The position numbers were made by a program, and so were the translations under genes. This document shows, in pieces, positions 25,706 to 35,067 of a DNA stretch of 64,000 nucleotides; position 1 is the first letter of the stretch, and each line of letters begins with the position of its first letter. This stretch comes from Bacillus shivajii (GTDB lineage: Bacteria; Bacillota; Bacilli; Bacillales; Salisediminibacteriaceae), in contig NZ_CP084703.1 in NCBI RefSeq assembly GCF_020519665.1, positions 1,612,001-1,676,000 on the forward strand, written 5' to 3'. The notes below the pieces were generated by a model. The model was not told where the DNA came from. It saw only the letters and a program-made list of their open reading frames with translations, and did not search any database.

Positions 25706-25719
25706 ATAATGATAAATAT

Positions 25720-25756
25720 CCAATAAAATTCCAGGTTGCACCTGGAATTTTATTGG
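25720..25756. terminator. Bidirectional terminator after the desaturase-like gene
   Basis: Perfect 17-bp inverted repeat (CCAATAAAATTCCAGGT and its complement) with a TGC loop; A/T-rich arms serve both strands. Confidence 0.82.
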
Positions 25757-25780
25757 AAGTTCGTGAGCTTTATAGGGGTA

Positions 25781-27265
25781 TTAACGTTTATCGTTTCTAA
25801 TGATGTCATCTGCGACGTTATTGCCACTTAATACGACGATTGGAGATCCTGCACCAGGGTAAGTACTACCACCTACGAAATATAAGTTACGAATGTCTTG
25901 AGAACGATTGTAAGGACGTAAAAGACTATTTTTCTTAATGTTTGCAGCAATACCTGCGATTGAACCATGAAACGCATGAAACTGTTTTTCAATCGTCTGT
26001 GGATCGATCACTTTTAATTGCTGGAGGTATGGTTTCATATCAAGGCCACGCCCTTTTAATAAATGAAAGACACGTTCACACATCACTTCCTTTGAAATAT
26101 GTGGGTCTCGTTCGCTTAATGGGGGAGCATTTACAAGAATATTAAGGTTATCGCCATCTGGTGACATCTCTTGAGAAGTTTTTGATGACGTACTAATGTA
26201 AATGCTTATGTCATCACTGTATGTATGGTCATCAAATAGTTTCCGAAACTCATTGACCGGATCTTTACTGAAAAAAAACTGATGATGATGCAAGTCAAAC
26301 CGTGTTTTTACACCTGCAAGAATCACAAATGCTGAACTAGATGGAGGCAATTTGCTGATTTTCTTATCCGTAAATGACTTTCGGTCACGTTCTTCAACGA
26401 GTCTCGGGTATTGCGTAAGTAAATCCCCGTTTAAAACGAAAACATCTCCTTCATATACGTCACCGTTTTCTGTTTCAACTCGTTTTATCACACCGCCTGT
26501 TGTTATAGCGCGCTTAACTTCACACTTTGTGACAATTTCAACGCCTAAATTTTTTGCTGCACGCTCAAATCCTTTTACAATCTCGTAATTTCCTCCTTTT
26601 GTAAAATAAACGCCGTCACCTAGCTCCAAATGTCCCATTAAACCGAATGATGCAGGTGCTGTATAAGGCGAGGAACCAATATATGTAGCGTATTTGTTAA
26701 ATGCCATTCTAACCCGTTCGTCGCGAAAAAACTGTTGATGAAATTTGTCCATCGATTGAAATGGTTTGACAGATGACATTGCTTTTATTAATGGCAAGTT
26801 CATGAATTTTTTCCAGCTAGAAAATGAACGATGTAAAAAATGTTTTTGCGCAAGGAGAAAAAATTCCCCTACTTTTAATAAATATTGATCATAGTTATCA
26901 GCAGAAGAAGGATCAATAGTAAATAAATGCTCTTTCATTTCATCAATATTGGAGGAAAAATATAAGTGTGATCCATCATAAAACGAATTTTTCGTATGTT
27001 TTTCCAGCTTTATAAATTTAAAATATGTGTCAGGGTTCTCACCTAATTGTGAAATAACAGATTTGAAAACGTTCGGCATTGTTATGATATTCGGGCCAAA
27101 ATCAAATCGATAAGAACCAAGGCGGACTTCATGAAGCTTTCCACCAACAACTTCATTTTTTTCTAAAAGTGTTGTTTGAAAGCCGGCATGTTGCAATCGA
27201 ATCGCTGCCGATAGTCCGCCGAGCCCACCACCAATGATTATGACACGACTATTGCTCTTCACCAT
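25781..27265 (-). CDS. Carotenoid desaturase/oxygenase-like flavoprotein (CrtN/CrtP/CrtI family)
   Basis: A 494-residue FAD enzyme. It starts VIIIGGGLGGLSAAIRLQ with the following LEKNEVVGGK motif, and ends with LYFVGGSTYPGAGSPIVVLSG, the C-terminal signature of bacterial phytoene/diapophytoene desaturases and their oxygenase relatives. In Bacillaceae such enzymes act on C30 carotenoids, giving yellow to orange pigments that protect against oxidation. No synthase (crtM) lies beside it, so the exact step is not clear; the tail GAGSPIVVLSG is nearer to CrtP/CrtNb-type than to CrtN by eye. GCAGGATATAAAT precedes the ATG. Confidence 0.82.
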   Translation of the reverse strand: MVKSNSRVIIIGGGLGGLSAAIRLQHAGFQTTLLEKNEVVGGKLHEVRLGSYRFDFGPNIITMPNVFKSVISQLGENPDTYFKFIKLEKHTKNSFYDGSHLYFSSNIDEMKEHLFTIDPSSADNYDQYLLKVGEFFLLAQKHFLHRSFSSWKKFMNLPLIKAMSSVKPFQSMDKFHQQFFRDERVRMAFNKYATYIGSSPYTAPASFGLMGHLELGDGVYFTKGGNYEIVKGFERAAKNLGVEIVTKCEVKRAITTGGVIKRVETENGDVYEGDVFVLNGDLLTQYPRLVEERDRKSFTDKKISKLPPSSSAFVILAGVKTRFDLHHHQFFFSKDPVNEFRKLFDDHTYSDDISIYISTSSKTSQEMSPDGDNLNILVNAPPLSERDPHISKEVMCERVFHLLKGRGLDMKPYLQQLKVIDPQTIEKQFHAFHGSIAGIAANIKKNSLLRPYNRSQDIRNLYFVGGSTYPGAGSPIVVLSGNNVADDIIRNDKR

Positions 27266-27418
27266 ATTTATATCCTGCCTTTTTTGGTTATTAGCCTACA
27301 CAAAAACGATTCATTTCATCACAAAGGGGTGACTCTATCTATAGGTTTAATTGGTTGAAACGAAAATCTGATTAAAGTAACATACATTGTGAATGATTAA
27401 ACAAGGGAGAATTCAGTC

Positions 27419-28294
27419 ATGAAAAACATTAAATTAATTGCAACAGATATGGACGGAACATTATTAAATGATGGTCGAAATATATCAGAAGAAAATATAA
27501 AAGCAATACAAGCAGCAATGGATAAAGGCATTCATGTGATGGTTGCTACAGGTAGAGATTACACTGAAGCAATTGCTCCGCTTAAAGAAGCGAGCTTACG
27601 GTTACCGTTAATTAATGTTAATGGCGCTGATTTACGAAAAGAAGATGGAGAAGTCATTCATCAACAAACACTAACTTATCATCAATTTAAGGATATGAAG
27701 AAAATCCTTGAAGAAGAGGGTGTATATTATGAAATATATACAACAAAAGGTGCGTATACAGATGATTCAAAGCGCGGGTTAGACGTCATCGTCGATCTTC
27801 TCATGAGTACAGGTGAATTTGGTTCTTACGATCAAGTACGAAGCTTAGCAGAAAGGCGTTTTGAAGAAGGGGCAATCAATCAAACAACAAGCTATGACAA
27901 CCTATTACAAGATGAAAATTGTGAGCTTTTTAAGATCTTAGCGTTTTCAGAAGATCATGGAAAAAGAGACCGTGCTCGAAAGCGACTTGTAGAAGCTGTC
28001 AATGTTGATGTGAGTGCTTCAGGTAAGGAGAACTTAGAAATTAATCATAAAGAAGCGACAAAAGGCAACGGCTTAAAAATCATGGCAGAAACATATGGTG
28101 TTGATCTTTCTGAAACGATGGTGTTAGGTGATAACTTTAACGACGTGTCAATGATGGAAGTAGCAGGACTTTCCGTTGCAATGGGAAATGCAGAAGATGA
28201 GATAAAAGAGCTATGTGATGAAGTCACAGATAAGAATACAAACGACGGGGTTGCTAAAGCCATTTACCGCGTATTAGAAAATAAAACAAAATAA
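27419..28294 (+). CDS. Cof-type HAD-IIB family phosphatase
   Basis: A 291-residue haloacid dehalogenase-like hydrolase. Motif I is ATDMDGTLLN (nucleophile Asp near residue 10), motif II the Thr in MVATGRDY, and motifs III/IV are in KGNGLKIMAE and VLGDNFNDVSMM. The C2 cap lies between. Cof-type enzymes dephosphorylate sugar phosphates or nucleotide-like molecules; close Bacillus relatives are YxeH and YwpJ. AAGGGAGAATTCAGTC precedes the ATG. Single gene with its own terminator. Confidence 0.9.
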   Translation: MKNIKLIATDMDGTLLNDGRNISEENIKAIQAAMDKGIHVMVATGRDYTEAIAPLKEASLRLPLINVNGADLRKEDGEVIHQQTLTYHQFKDMKKILEEEGVYYEIYTTKGAYTDDSKRGLDVIVDLLMSTGEFGSYDQVRSLAERRFEEGAINQTTSYDNLLQDENCELFKILAFSEDHGKRDRARKRLVEAVNVDVSASGKENLEINHKEATKGNGLKIMAETYGVDLSETMVLGDNFNDVSMMEVAGLSVAMGNAEDEIKELCDEVTDKNTNDGVAKAIYRVLENKTK

Positions 28295-28310
28295 TGATTT
28301 CTTCATCTGA

Positions 28311-28342
28311 AACAGCGGTTCAAAATGGACTGCTGTTTTTTC
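28311..28342 (+). terminator. Terminator of the HAD phosphatase gene
   Basis: Stem AACAGCGGT / ACTGCTGTT with one mismatch (28311-28319, 28329-28337), then TTTTTC. Confidence 0.72.
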
Positions 28343-28349
28343 ATGTAGC

Positions 28350-28560
28350 ATAGCGCAAGTAAATCGCGGAACTCGCAAGTATATTGAGAAAAGTCGCAAG
28401 TAAACGAGTGAAATCGCAAGTAAAAGAGGAAAGTCGCAAGTAAGTGAAGCAAAACAAATTCCAAAAGTGACGAACAAAAAGAGAAAAGTGTTTAACAAAT
28501 CGAGAGAGTGATGAACAAATTAAAGATAGTGACGAACAAATCAAAGAAAAAGCAGAATAA
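28350..28560. repeat. Degenerate 20-21-bp periodic array
   Basis: Successive units start TCGCAAGTAAA (about five times from 28353) and then TGACGAACAAA-like (about four times from 28469), with spacing of 20-21 bp for most units. It lies between two genes and encodes nothing obvious. A different array with exactly 20-bp spacing is at 52925. Confidence 0.7.
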
Positions 28561-28743
28561 TCATAGAGAGTGATGTAAAAACCAAAACACCGCGATAGAA
28601 AAGCGCCCAATTATCCGAACAGAACACCGTCTCGAATTCCAATTTCACAAAAAATAGGCACCTATCCTTTACACATCAAGGCGAATGACATACATATAAC
28701 ATTATATTGCCGGTCATGAACTTACAGTAGGAAGGTGAAGGAA

Positions 28744-29373
28744 ATGCACGAATTGTATATGCACCACATGCTCAGCGGTCAACAGGCGGTATCAGAAAAT
28801 CAGTATAAGAAATTATCCAATAAAACAGAGCGTCAAACTGATCAAGATGGACTTCAAGAAGGCGGATATGTTTTATATGCAAGACATGCTGAAGCAACAG
28901 TTGGTCAGGACCAACAGCAAATGGTTTTTCAAGATTGCGAGACACAAAGGAACCTTTCTGACGAAGGGAGAAGGCAAGCAGAAACATACGGAGAGACTCT
29001 TCGAGCATTAGATATTCCAATCAATTATCCAGTCATTACGAGCCCTTTTTGCAGAAATATAGATACAGCCTCCTTAGCATTTGGCGATGAAAATTATGAA
29101 GTTAATCCGTTTCTATTCGATCTATATTTGTTAAGCTATAATCCAAGTCCACAAGAACAACAAAGGATCTTAAATACGTTCCGTTCGATGTTAGAAACTC
29201 CTCCACCAGAAGGAACAAATACGTTAATCATTGGGCATAGTTTTCCACCAGGAGTAGCATTCGGTCCGATCCCTGATATGGGAACAGTCATGGTGAAGCC
29301 CCATGGTCAAGGGCAAGGATTCGACGTTGTCGCAAATATATCCTTTGAGAACTTAACAAATATGCTTGGTTAA
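28744..29373 (+). CDS. Histidine phosphatase family protein (RHA variant)
   Basis: A 209-residue protein with the phosphoglycerate mutase-like fold: YVLYARHAEAT near residue 45 carries the phosphoacceptor His in RHA rather than RHG, SPFCRNIDTA the second Arg, and IIGHSFPPG the second His. There is an N-terminal extension of about 40 residues, polar and rich in Gln and Glu, with no signal peptide. The substrate is unknown. The ATG at 28744 has GGAAGGTG upstream. It is a different branch from the one at 23378. Confidence 0.8.
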   Translation: MHELYMHHMLSGQQAVSENQYKKLSNKTERQTDQDGLQEGGYVLYARHAEATVGQDQQQMVFQDCETQRNLSDEGRRQAETYGETLRALDIPINYPVITSPFCRNIDTASLAFGDENYEVNPFLFDLYLLSYNPSPQEQQRILNTFRSMLETPPPEGTNTLIIGHSFPPGVAFGPIPDMGTVMVKPHGQGQGFDVVANISFENLTNMLG

Positions 29374-29410
29374 AATAGAAATTGACCATCCTCCACATTC
29401 GAGTCGTTGT

Positions 29411-29712
29411 TATAAGAATCAATTTCATAATTACGTTTTTTGGGCAATGAAACGAATGATATTATAAGAGGATGTTCAAAAAGTCCGGTAAAAATGACAC
29501 ATCGATAAGGAGATCTTCGACTAAGTACCGACACGGTCCTTTTTATCCTTCTTTTTGAACATACACTATAAATTTTCATTAAATGTACGTTTTATTTGGA
29601 AGTGAACGTAACTAAAGACGGCGACTCCCGGAGGATCGGCGCAGTCTGAAGTGAAGTTCACGCTCATCATTCGAAATTTCCCATCTTATTTTGAGTTATG
29701 AAATTGATTTAT
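29411..29712. repeat. Family A repeat interrupted by a family B repeat
   Basis: The outer element has the family A ends (GAATCAATTTCATAA at 29416 and TTATGAAATTGATT at 29697). At 29468-29564 it holds a 97-bp family B element (GAGGATGTTCAAAAAG to CTTTTTGAACATAC) flanked by ATTATAA and ACTATAA, a 6-of-7 target duplication. The uninterrupted outer sequence is seen at 30783-30921, which shows the insertion site directly. Confidence 0.82.
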
Positions 29713-29786
29713 AAAAGTGAGAAATTAAATTTCATTAAATATATACAAACACCCATGGTTAAACTATTTTTGTGGAGGTGGTACAT

Positions 29787-29936
29787 ATGGAAAATAAGCC
29801 AATGCATTTTGACGGTAGTTATCAAAATAGTGAACAGTTAATTAATGACCAAAGCCATGAAACGGTTCAACTGACAGATGACATGAGAAAAAATATTAGT
29901 GGGAACCCTTTTTTAGCAGATGAAATGAAATCTTAA
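29787..29936 (+). CDS. Small hydrophilic protein, 49 residues
   Basis: ATG at 29787 follows GGAGGTGGTACAT, an excellent ribosome binding site, and the frame runs to TAA at 29934-29936. The product is polar and acidic (ends NPFLADEMKS), with no membrane helix and no Cys. I do not recognise the family. The strong ribosome binding site is the main evidence. It precedes the azoreductase gene by 81 bp and could share a transcript with it. Confidence 0.55.
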   Translation: MENKPMHFDGSYQNSEQLINDQSHETVQLTDDMRKNISGNPFLADEMKS

Positions 29937-30017
29937 AGTCATCTACCGTCTTTCCAATAGATTTTCAGAAATGGAAAAAACTAAAGCGGGATTTTAATTG
30001 AAAGGAATAGAAAAGTT

Positions 30018-30653
30018 ATGACAAAAGTATTGTACATCACAGCTCATCCTCATGATGACACAGAATCTTTTAGTATGGCTGTTGGAAAAGCATTTATTGA
30101 TCAATATAAAGAAGTAAATTCTTCTCATGAGGTTATCCACCTTGATCTTTATAAAGAAGACATCCCTTATATTGATGCGGATGTATTTAGTGGTTGGGGC
30201 AAACTCCAAACAGGGAAAGGATTTGAAGACCTTTCAACCGAGGAAAAAACAAAAGTTGGGAGACTATCAGAGCTATGCGATCAATTTATCTCAGCAGATA
30301 AATATGTGTTTGTTACCCCGTTATGGAATTTCTCTTTCCCACCAATTATGAAGGCATACATTGACTCAGTGGCGGTTGCTGGTAAAACATTTAAATATAC
30401 AGAAGAAGGACCAGTAGGACTATTAACAGATAAAAAAGCATTACATATTCAAGCACGTGGGGGGATTTACTCAGAAGGTCCTGCAGCACAGTTGGAAATG
30501 GGTCATCGTTATTTGGACATCGTCATGCAGTTTTTCGGGGTGCCTTCGTTTGAAGGGATCTTTGTAGAAGGACATGCAGCAATGCCTGATAAAGCACAAG
30601 AAATAAAAGATGATGCAATTGCACGTGCAAAAGACTTTGCTCATACATTTTAA
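30018..30653 (+). CDS. azoR: FMN-dependent NADH-azoreductase
   Basis: A 211-residue flavodoxin-like quinone/azo reductase. It opens with [17 protein letters not shown], a variant of the phosphate-binding loop, and has the FMN motif [18 protein letters not shown] near residues 100-117, with [10 protein letters not shown] near 150. AzoR enzymes reduce quinones and azo compounds with two electrons from NADH and guard against thiol and quinone stress. Length matches Bacillus AzoR1/AzoR2 (about 208-211). GAAAGG lies upstream of the ATG. A terminator follows. Confidence 0.92.
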   Translation: MTKVLYITAHPHDDTESFSMAVGKAFIDQYKEVNSSHEVIHLDLYKEDIPYIDADVFSGWGKLQTGKGFEDLSTEEKTKVGRLSELCDQFISADKYVFVTPLWNFSFPPIMKAYIDSVAVAGKTFKYTEEGPVGLLTDKKALHIQARGGIYSEGPAAQLEMGHRYLDIVMQFFGVPSFEGIFVEGHAAMPDKAQEIKDDAIARAKDFAHTF

Positions 30654-30665
30654 TTGATACATTGA

Positions 30666-30697
30666 AGAACTAACCGACGCGGTTTGTTCTTTTTTTA
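30666..30697 (+). terminator. Terminator of azoR
   Basis: Stem AGAAC-t-AACC / GGTT-t-GTTCT, followed by TTTTTTT. Confidence 0.8.
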
Positions 30698-30782
30698 TGT
30701 GAAAGTACATTGAAGTATATTTCAGGATCTAAATAATCTTCAGAAGCTTTATTAAAAAGGAAATAATGTTAAAATATTCATA

Positions 30783-30921
30783 TAAATGAATCAATTTCAT
30801 TTTTTGCGCAATGAAACGAATGATATTATAAATTTATCATTAAATGTACGTTTTATTTGGAAGTGAAGTTCACACTCACCATTCGGAATTTGGCATCATA
30901 TTTTGAGTTAGAGATTCATTC
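30783..30921. repeat. Family A repeat, minimal copy
   Basis: About 140 bp with inverted ends (TGAATCAATTTCAT ... and a decayed GAGTTAGAGATTCATTCA). It has the shared inside phrases GCGCAATGAAACGAATGATATTATAA, here split for brevity as GCGCAATGAAACGAA then TGATATTATAA, and AAATGTACGTTTTATTTGG. It serves as the empty-site reference for the interrupted copy at 29411. Confidence 0.75.
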
Positions 30922-30962
30922 AAATTAAAAAACAAAAGATGTTCTTGAAGGAAGTGACAATA

Positions 30963-31130
30963 ATGATAGAATTTTTCTTATTAATGGCGATTCTCTTTAT
31001 TGGTCTTATTGGCTACGGTTTTTATGAAACGAAAAAGAAACATGAAGTGAAATTAGAACAAATTAAATTAGAAAGAGAAAAAATCGCATTAGAACAAAAG
31101 CGACTAGATTATGAAAGAGAATCATCGTAA
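30963..31130 (+). CDS. Small membrane protein with charged coiled-coil tail, 55 residues
   Basis: One N-terminal membrane helix (FFLLMAILFIGLIGYGFY, residues 3-20), then a highly charged helix with heptad-like Lys/Glu/Leu spacing to the end. AGGAAGTGACAATA precedes the ATG at 30963; an in-frame start at 30939 is less well placed. I do not know the family. The layout, single helix plus cytoplasmic coiled coil, is common among small Bacillus membrane proteins of unknown role. Confidence 0.65.
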   Translation: MIEFFLLMAILFIGLIGYGFYETKKKHEVKLEQIKLEREKIALEQKRLDYERESS

Positions 31131-31200
31131 AAGTGATTGGGCTGAAAGAGAATATAGATAGAGCGAGCAAGCAATTTCTAGTTCAAAAGGTGGGGGAGGG

Positions 31201-31686
31201 TCTTGCAAAAGGCCTTATTAAAATTACTAGAATTTCAAGGGAAAGCGTTAGTAGGAATTGCAGGATAAAGTTTTAACTTCAAAAAATATGAAAATACCAT
31301 TTATTTAAATTGTCCGGACCGATTTATCATTGGTGAGCCATAAACCGAACCGATCGTCGAACGAATTTGATGCCTAGAGTGAACGGAAAATGAAGTTTGG
31401 GGTGATATTCTCTTTTTTCATGAACAATTAAACCCGGAACAGTTAAGCTATATTTATACAGGTACTAAGAGAATTATTATGATGGAACGTAGCTTCTATA
31501 TTTTCAATAGCCTTATTCAACATGTGAAAGATACGGTTATGTAAATGAAGGGAAAGGTTATTTAAGAGCAATTCAGTTGGAGTTAGAAAAAGAATTAATT
31601 TACAGCGAATCGTTTCCTGTAGTTATGTATTAAAACTTTCGGATGATTCTCTGAAAGTTCCAGAATACCATATTGTTTTCGACTAA
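31201..31686 (+). pseudogene. Decayed gene of unknown family
   Basis: Protein-like stretches appear in several frames with stops and shifts between them: FQGKALVGIAG then a stop, KKYENTIYLNCPDRFIIGEP then a stop, WGDILFFHEQLNPEQLSYIYTGTK, and after a frameshift RYGYVNEGKGYLRAIQLELE to VVMY. The pieces run in order on the + strand and end near the terminator at 31692. At least two in-frame stops and two frameshifts are needed, so it is not functional. I cannot name the family securely. Confidence 0.65.
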
Positions 31687-31691
31687 ATTGT

Positions 31692-31729
31692 AAAAAAAAT
31701 GAGCTTGGAAAACATCCAAGCTCATTTTT
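31692..31729. terminator. Bidirectional terminator
   Basis: Stem ATGAGCTTGG / CCAAGCTCAT with A-run before and T-run after; serves the permease gene on the minus strand and the former + strand gene. Confidence 0.88.
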
Positions 31730-31742
31730 CACATTAAAATAT

Positions 31743-33260
31743 TTATGCAGCGGTTACTTCATTTGTTTTATTTTCTTTTGCTTGAACACTCGCTTCTTTT
31801 AAGTAAAAGGCAGCGAAAAATCCACCGATGAGAACATAACCAATTGCAAAATCAACAGCGGCTCCAAATGCTAATTCTGGTGCGTGCATGAAGCCAAAGA
31901 AACTTAAAAATGCGGCAATACTAGAGAAAACCGCAGCTTTATGAAACTCGTGATCAATAATAAAGACAGTGATGGCTCCTAGCAAGATTGCTGTAAACAT
32001 CGCACCCTCACCTAATGGAACAATTCCAGAAGAGATATCGGCAACTGCTTCTGGAGCAGCACCATCAAACCTAGTCATTAAATAATTTGCAAAGTATGGA
32101 AGCATTGCAATCGCAACGGCTGGGTAGTATTTCTTTTCGTTTTTCGCAAAGGCAGAAGAGACCATCGCAATCCCGACGTATACAAGGATTGGAGCAACAA
32201 CTGCAATTGGAATCATTGCAGACAAAGCAGCGATAATACCTGTCATTGCAGCGAAGGCGAAAACCGCTGCGTTTAACAGACTATACCCTTGGCCAGCTCC
32301 CATGGATTTCGCACCGACTGACGCAATATAAACGGTCGTTGGAAACAACCCACCAAAAGCAGCTCCGAGCATCGTTCCAACACCATCAACTGCTTGACAC
32401 TCGCGTACATCATAAGAATCGCCCTCTGCTGCCATTGCTTCAACGTTATTCATTGTTTCAACTGCATTATAAATGGTAATTGGTAAAATGACTGCAAGGA
32501 GTGCAATCATACCACCAAATAAGTATTGGAACCCTTCAAGCACAGCAAGCGACGGCAAAATAGGATAAAAACCTAAATGACTAAGTCCTTCACTAATTGC
32601 TCCGATTTCGACATAACCTAAAGTAAACGCAAGACCAGTACCGATAATAATTGCAAAAAGAGAAGCAGGAATGCGGAAAGGGAGTGCTACTTTTCCAACG
32701 ATCCCGACTAAAATAACAGCTAAAACAAAAAGTCCAACTACAGGCATTTCGAGTGTATTAAATAACATTTCACCAGCAATAAATGTGATCGCGACCCCAG
32801 CTAATGCACCGAGCATTGCTGCACGAGGTAAGTTACGTTGAATCCAGTTTCCTGTAAAACTCGCTAATAGTTCAATTAAACCACTAATGAACGCTGCAGC
32901 TAAAGCAATTTTCCAAGCTAGTTCTGGATCACCAGTTAACGTATGAGCAGGTAATAAAACCCCAAATAAAAAGACGAACATGACAGGGGTACTTATCCCG
33001 TATGACATAGCAGTAACATTTGTGCGATTTTCCTTCTTTGCTAGTCGCTTAGCCATATATGCATAATATAAGTTCCCAAAAATAACGGCGACAGCGGCCC
33101 CAGGAATGACTTTCCCAAATACTAGGCTGGCAGGAAAGCCAAGACCTAACATTGCAACTGCGATGATGACAAAGTTAGCTAAGTTATTTTGAAATAAGGC
33201 AAAAAATGCATCAGTATCTTCTTTTTTAAAGAGTGGATAAACAACGGACTTTTCGGACAT
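31743..33260 (-). CDS. NCS2 family purine permease
   Basis: A 505-residue membrane protein with about 12-14 helices and features of the NCS2 nucleobase transporter family: an N-terminal NNLANF segment, the TAMSYGISTP region and GVGTMLGAAFGGLFPTTVY with its conserved Gly/Thr pattern. It follows xpt by 72 bp on the same strand, behind a guanine riboswitch, the same logic as xpt-pbuX in B. subtilis, so it probably imports xanthine, guanine or hypoxanthine. It is longer than PbuX (438), so it is not a simple pbuX orthologue. AAGGAGCGTACACG precedes the ATG at 33260. Confidence 0.85.
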   Translation of the reverse strand: MSEKSVVYPLFKKEDTDAFFALFQNNLANFVIIAVAMLGLGFPASLVFGKVIPGAAVAVIFGNLYYAYMAKRLAKKENRTNVTAMSYGISTPVMFVFLFGVLLPAHTLTGDPELAWKIALAAAFISGLIELLASFTGNWIQRNLPRAAMLGALAGVAITFIAGEMLFNTLEMPVVGLFVLAVILVGIVGKVALPFRIPASLFAIIIGTGLAFTLGYVEIGAISEGLSHLGFYPILPSLAVLEGFQYLFGGMIALLAVILPITIYNAVETMNNVEAMAAEGDSYDVRECQAVDGVGTMLGAAFGGLFPTTVYIASVGAKSMGAGQGYSLLNAAVFAFAAMTGIIAALSAMIPIAVVAPILVYVGIAMVSSAFAKNEKKYYPAVAIAMLPYFANYLMTRFDGAAPEAVADISSGIVPLGEGAMFTAILLGAITVFIIDHEFHKAAVFSSIAAFLSFFGFMHAPELAFGAAVDFAIGYVLIGGFFAAFYLKEASVQAKENKTNEVTAA

Positions 33261-33332
33261 CGTGTACGCTCCTTTATACATGAAATTTTGTGATTTTCTA
33301 ATATGAGTTACTTACCAGTCAGAGTTGAGTTG

Positions 33333-34011
<679 letters not shown>

Positions 34012-34103
34012 AATCATAAAAACAATACGGGAATATCACGTACATATCCAATTCTCGAATGTGGAATTATAACAGTACGAAATATGATTGATGAGAGATC
34101 CTT

Positions 34104-34174
34104 CACTCGTAGTCAAACAATTTACGGTTGTTTGGTAGAGACTCGTGAGCCATATCCTCACAGTTATACGAGTG
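34104..34174 (-). ncRNA. Purine (guanine-class) riboswitch aptamer
   Basis: Read on the minus strand it has the P1 arms CACTCGTA / TACGAGTG, the conserved GGATATGG and the loop segments CTACC and CCGTAAA. The J3/1 segment is TACGAG, with C at the base-reading position, which marks guanine/hypoxanthine rather than adenine. It precedes xpt and the permease and should end transcription when purines are plentiful. Confidence 0.95.
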
Positions 34175-34380
34175 TGCAAATTCAAATTATTAATTTAGGA
34201 TTGATTATAACATAGAAATGAGGAGGTGCAACCATAATTACGAATAAAAAAATAAAAATTATAAACAATGTTCGGCTATTAAGAAAATTATTCCAATGAT
34301 CTTTTGTTACAATTTCATGATAAAAAGTGAAATGAATTTACAAGTACAGGATTTTCGTATAAACTATGTATCGTTGTCAA

Positions 34381-34394
34381 CTTGTACATACAAG
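34381..34394 (+). promoter_or_regulatory. Palindromic operator candidate upstream of PTS EIIA (TreR-like)
   Basis: CTTGTACATACAAG is a perfect 6-bp-arm inverted repeat, 20 bp before the start codon. It differs by one base from the TTGTATATACAA core used by the trehalose repressor TreR in B. subtilis. A possible promoter TTTACA-17-TAAACT (34337-34365) is upstream. Confidence 0.5.
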
Positions 34395-34413
34395 ATAAAG
34401 AAAGGTGATAAAT

Positions 34414-34941
34414 ATGTTAAAAAAATTATTTGGATTAGATAAGAAAGAAAAACCAGAAGTGCAAATGCCAGAAGCAGACGGTAAAGATGTGTTAGCGAGT
34501 CCACTTACTGGTTCTGTCGTGCCTTTATCAGAAGTACCTGACCCAACATTCGCAGAAAAAATGATGGGAGACGGTATTGCAGTAAAACCAACGAATGGGA
34601 CGGTTGTCGCACCTGTACATGCAGAAGTTGTTCAACTATTTCCAACGAAGCATGCGGTTGGGTTAAAAACAGTTAATGGTGTGGAAATTTTGATCCATAT
34701 TGGTATTGAAACAGTGAATATGCAAGGTGAAGGTTTCAAAGCTTTTGTTGAACAAGGTGATAAAGTGGCAAAAGGTGACAAGCTTATTGAGTTTGATATG
34801 AGCCTTGTAGAAGAGAAAGCAGAAAGTACAATTACACCTGTCATCATTACAAATGGTGATGCAGTAGAATCAGTTGAAAAAGAAGAAGGAACAGACGCAA
34901 CGGCTGGTGAAACGACAGTAATGACAGTAACTGTAAAATAA
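34414..34941 (+). CDS. PTS glucose-type EIIA component (Crr/YpqE family)
   Basis: A 175-residue stand-alone EIIA of the glucose family. DVLASPLTGSVVPLSEVPDP starts the domain, and the two active-site histidines are in PTKHAVGLKT and EILIHIGIETVN. It passes phosphate from HPr to EIIB domains of sugar transporters that lack their own EIIA. The acidic C-terminal 20 residues are less conserved. AAAGGTG lies 6 nt before the ATG at 34414; a GTG at 34405 falls within that site. B. subtilis YpqE is the nearest relative by length (168). Monocistronic with a strong terminator. Confidence 0.9.
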   Translation: MLKKLFGLDKKEKPEVQMPEADGKDVLASPLTGSVVPLSEVPDPTFAEKMMGDGIAVKPTNGTVVAPVHAEVVQLFPTKHAVGLKTVNGVEILIHIGIETVNMQGEGFKAFVEQGDKVAKGDKLIEFDMSLVEEKAESTITPVIITNGDAVESVEKEEGTDATAGETTVMTVTVK

Positions 34942-34960
34942 AATGCTTTACTAATACTAA

Positions 34961-35003
34961 AACGCATGAAATTTTTTTACTGAAAATTTCATGCGTTTTT
35001 TAT
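34961..35003 (+). terminator. Terminator of the EIIA gene
   Basis: Perfect 15-bp stem AACGCATGAAATTTT / AAAATTTCATGCGTT with a T-run on the + strand. Confidence 0.88.
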
Positions 35004-35067
35004 ATGACATTTAATATTTAAGTTGTTTAATACTACATGCTCCTGCTATTATCTGAATCATTAATTG

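Noticed and set aside
34215-34300. Strong GAGGAGGTG site with an open stretch after it
   Set aside because: No ATG, GTG or TTG at the right distance; only ATA or ATT, so not called.
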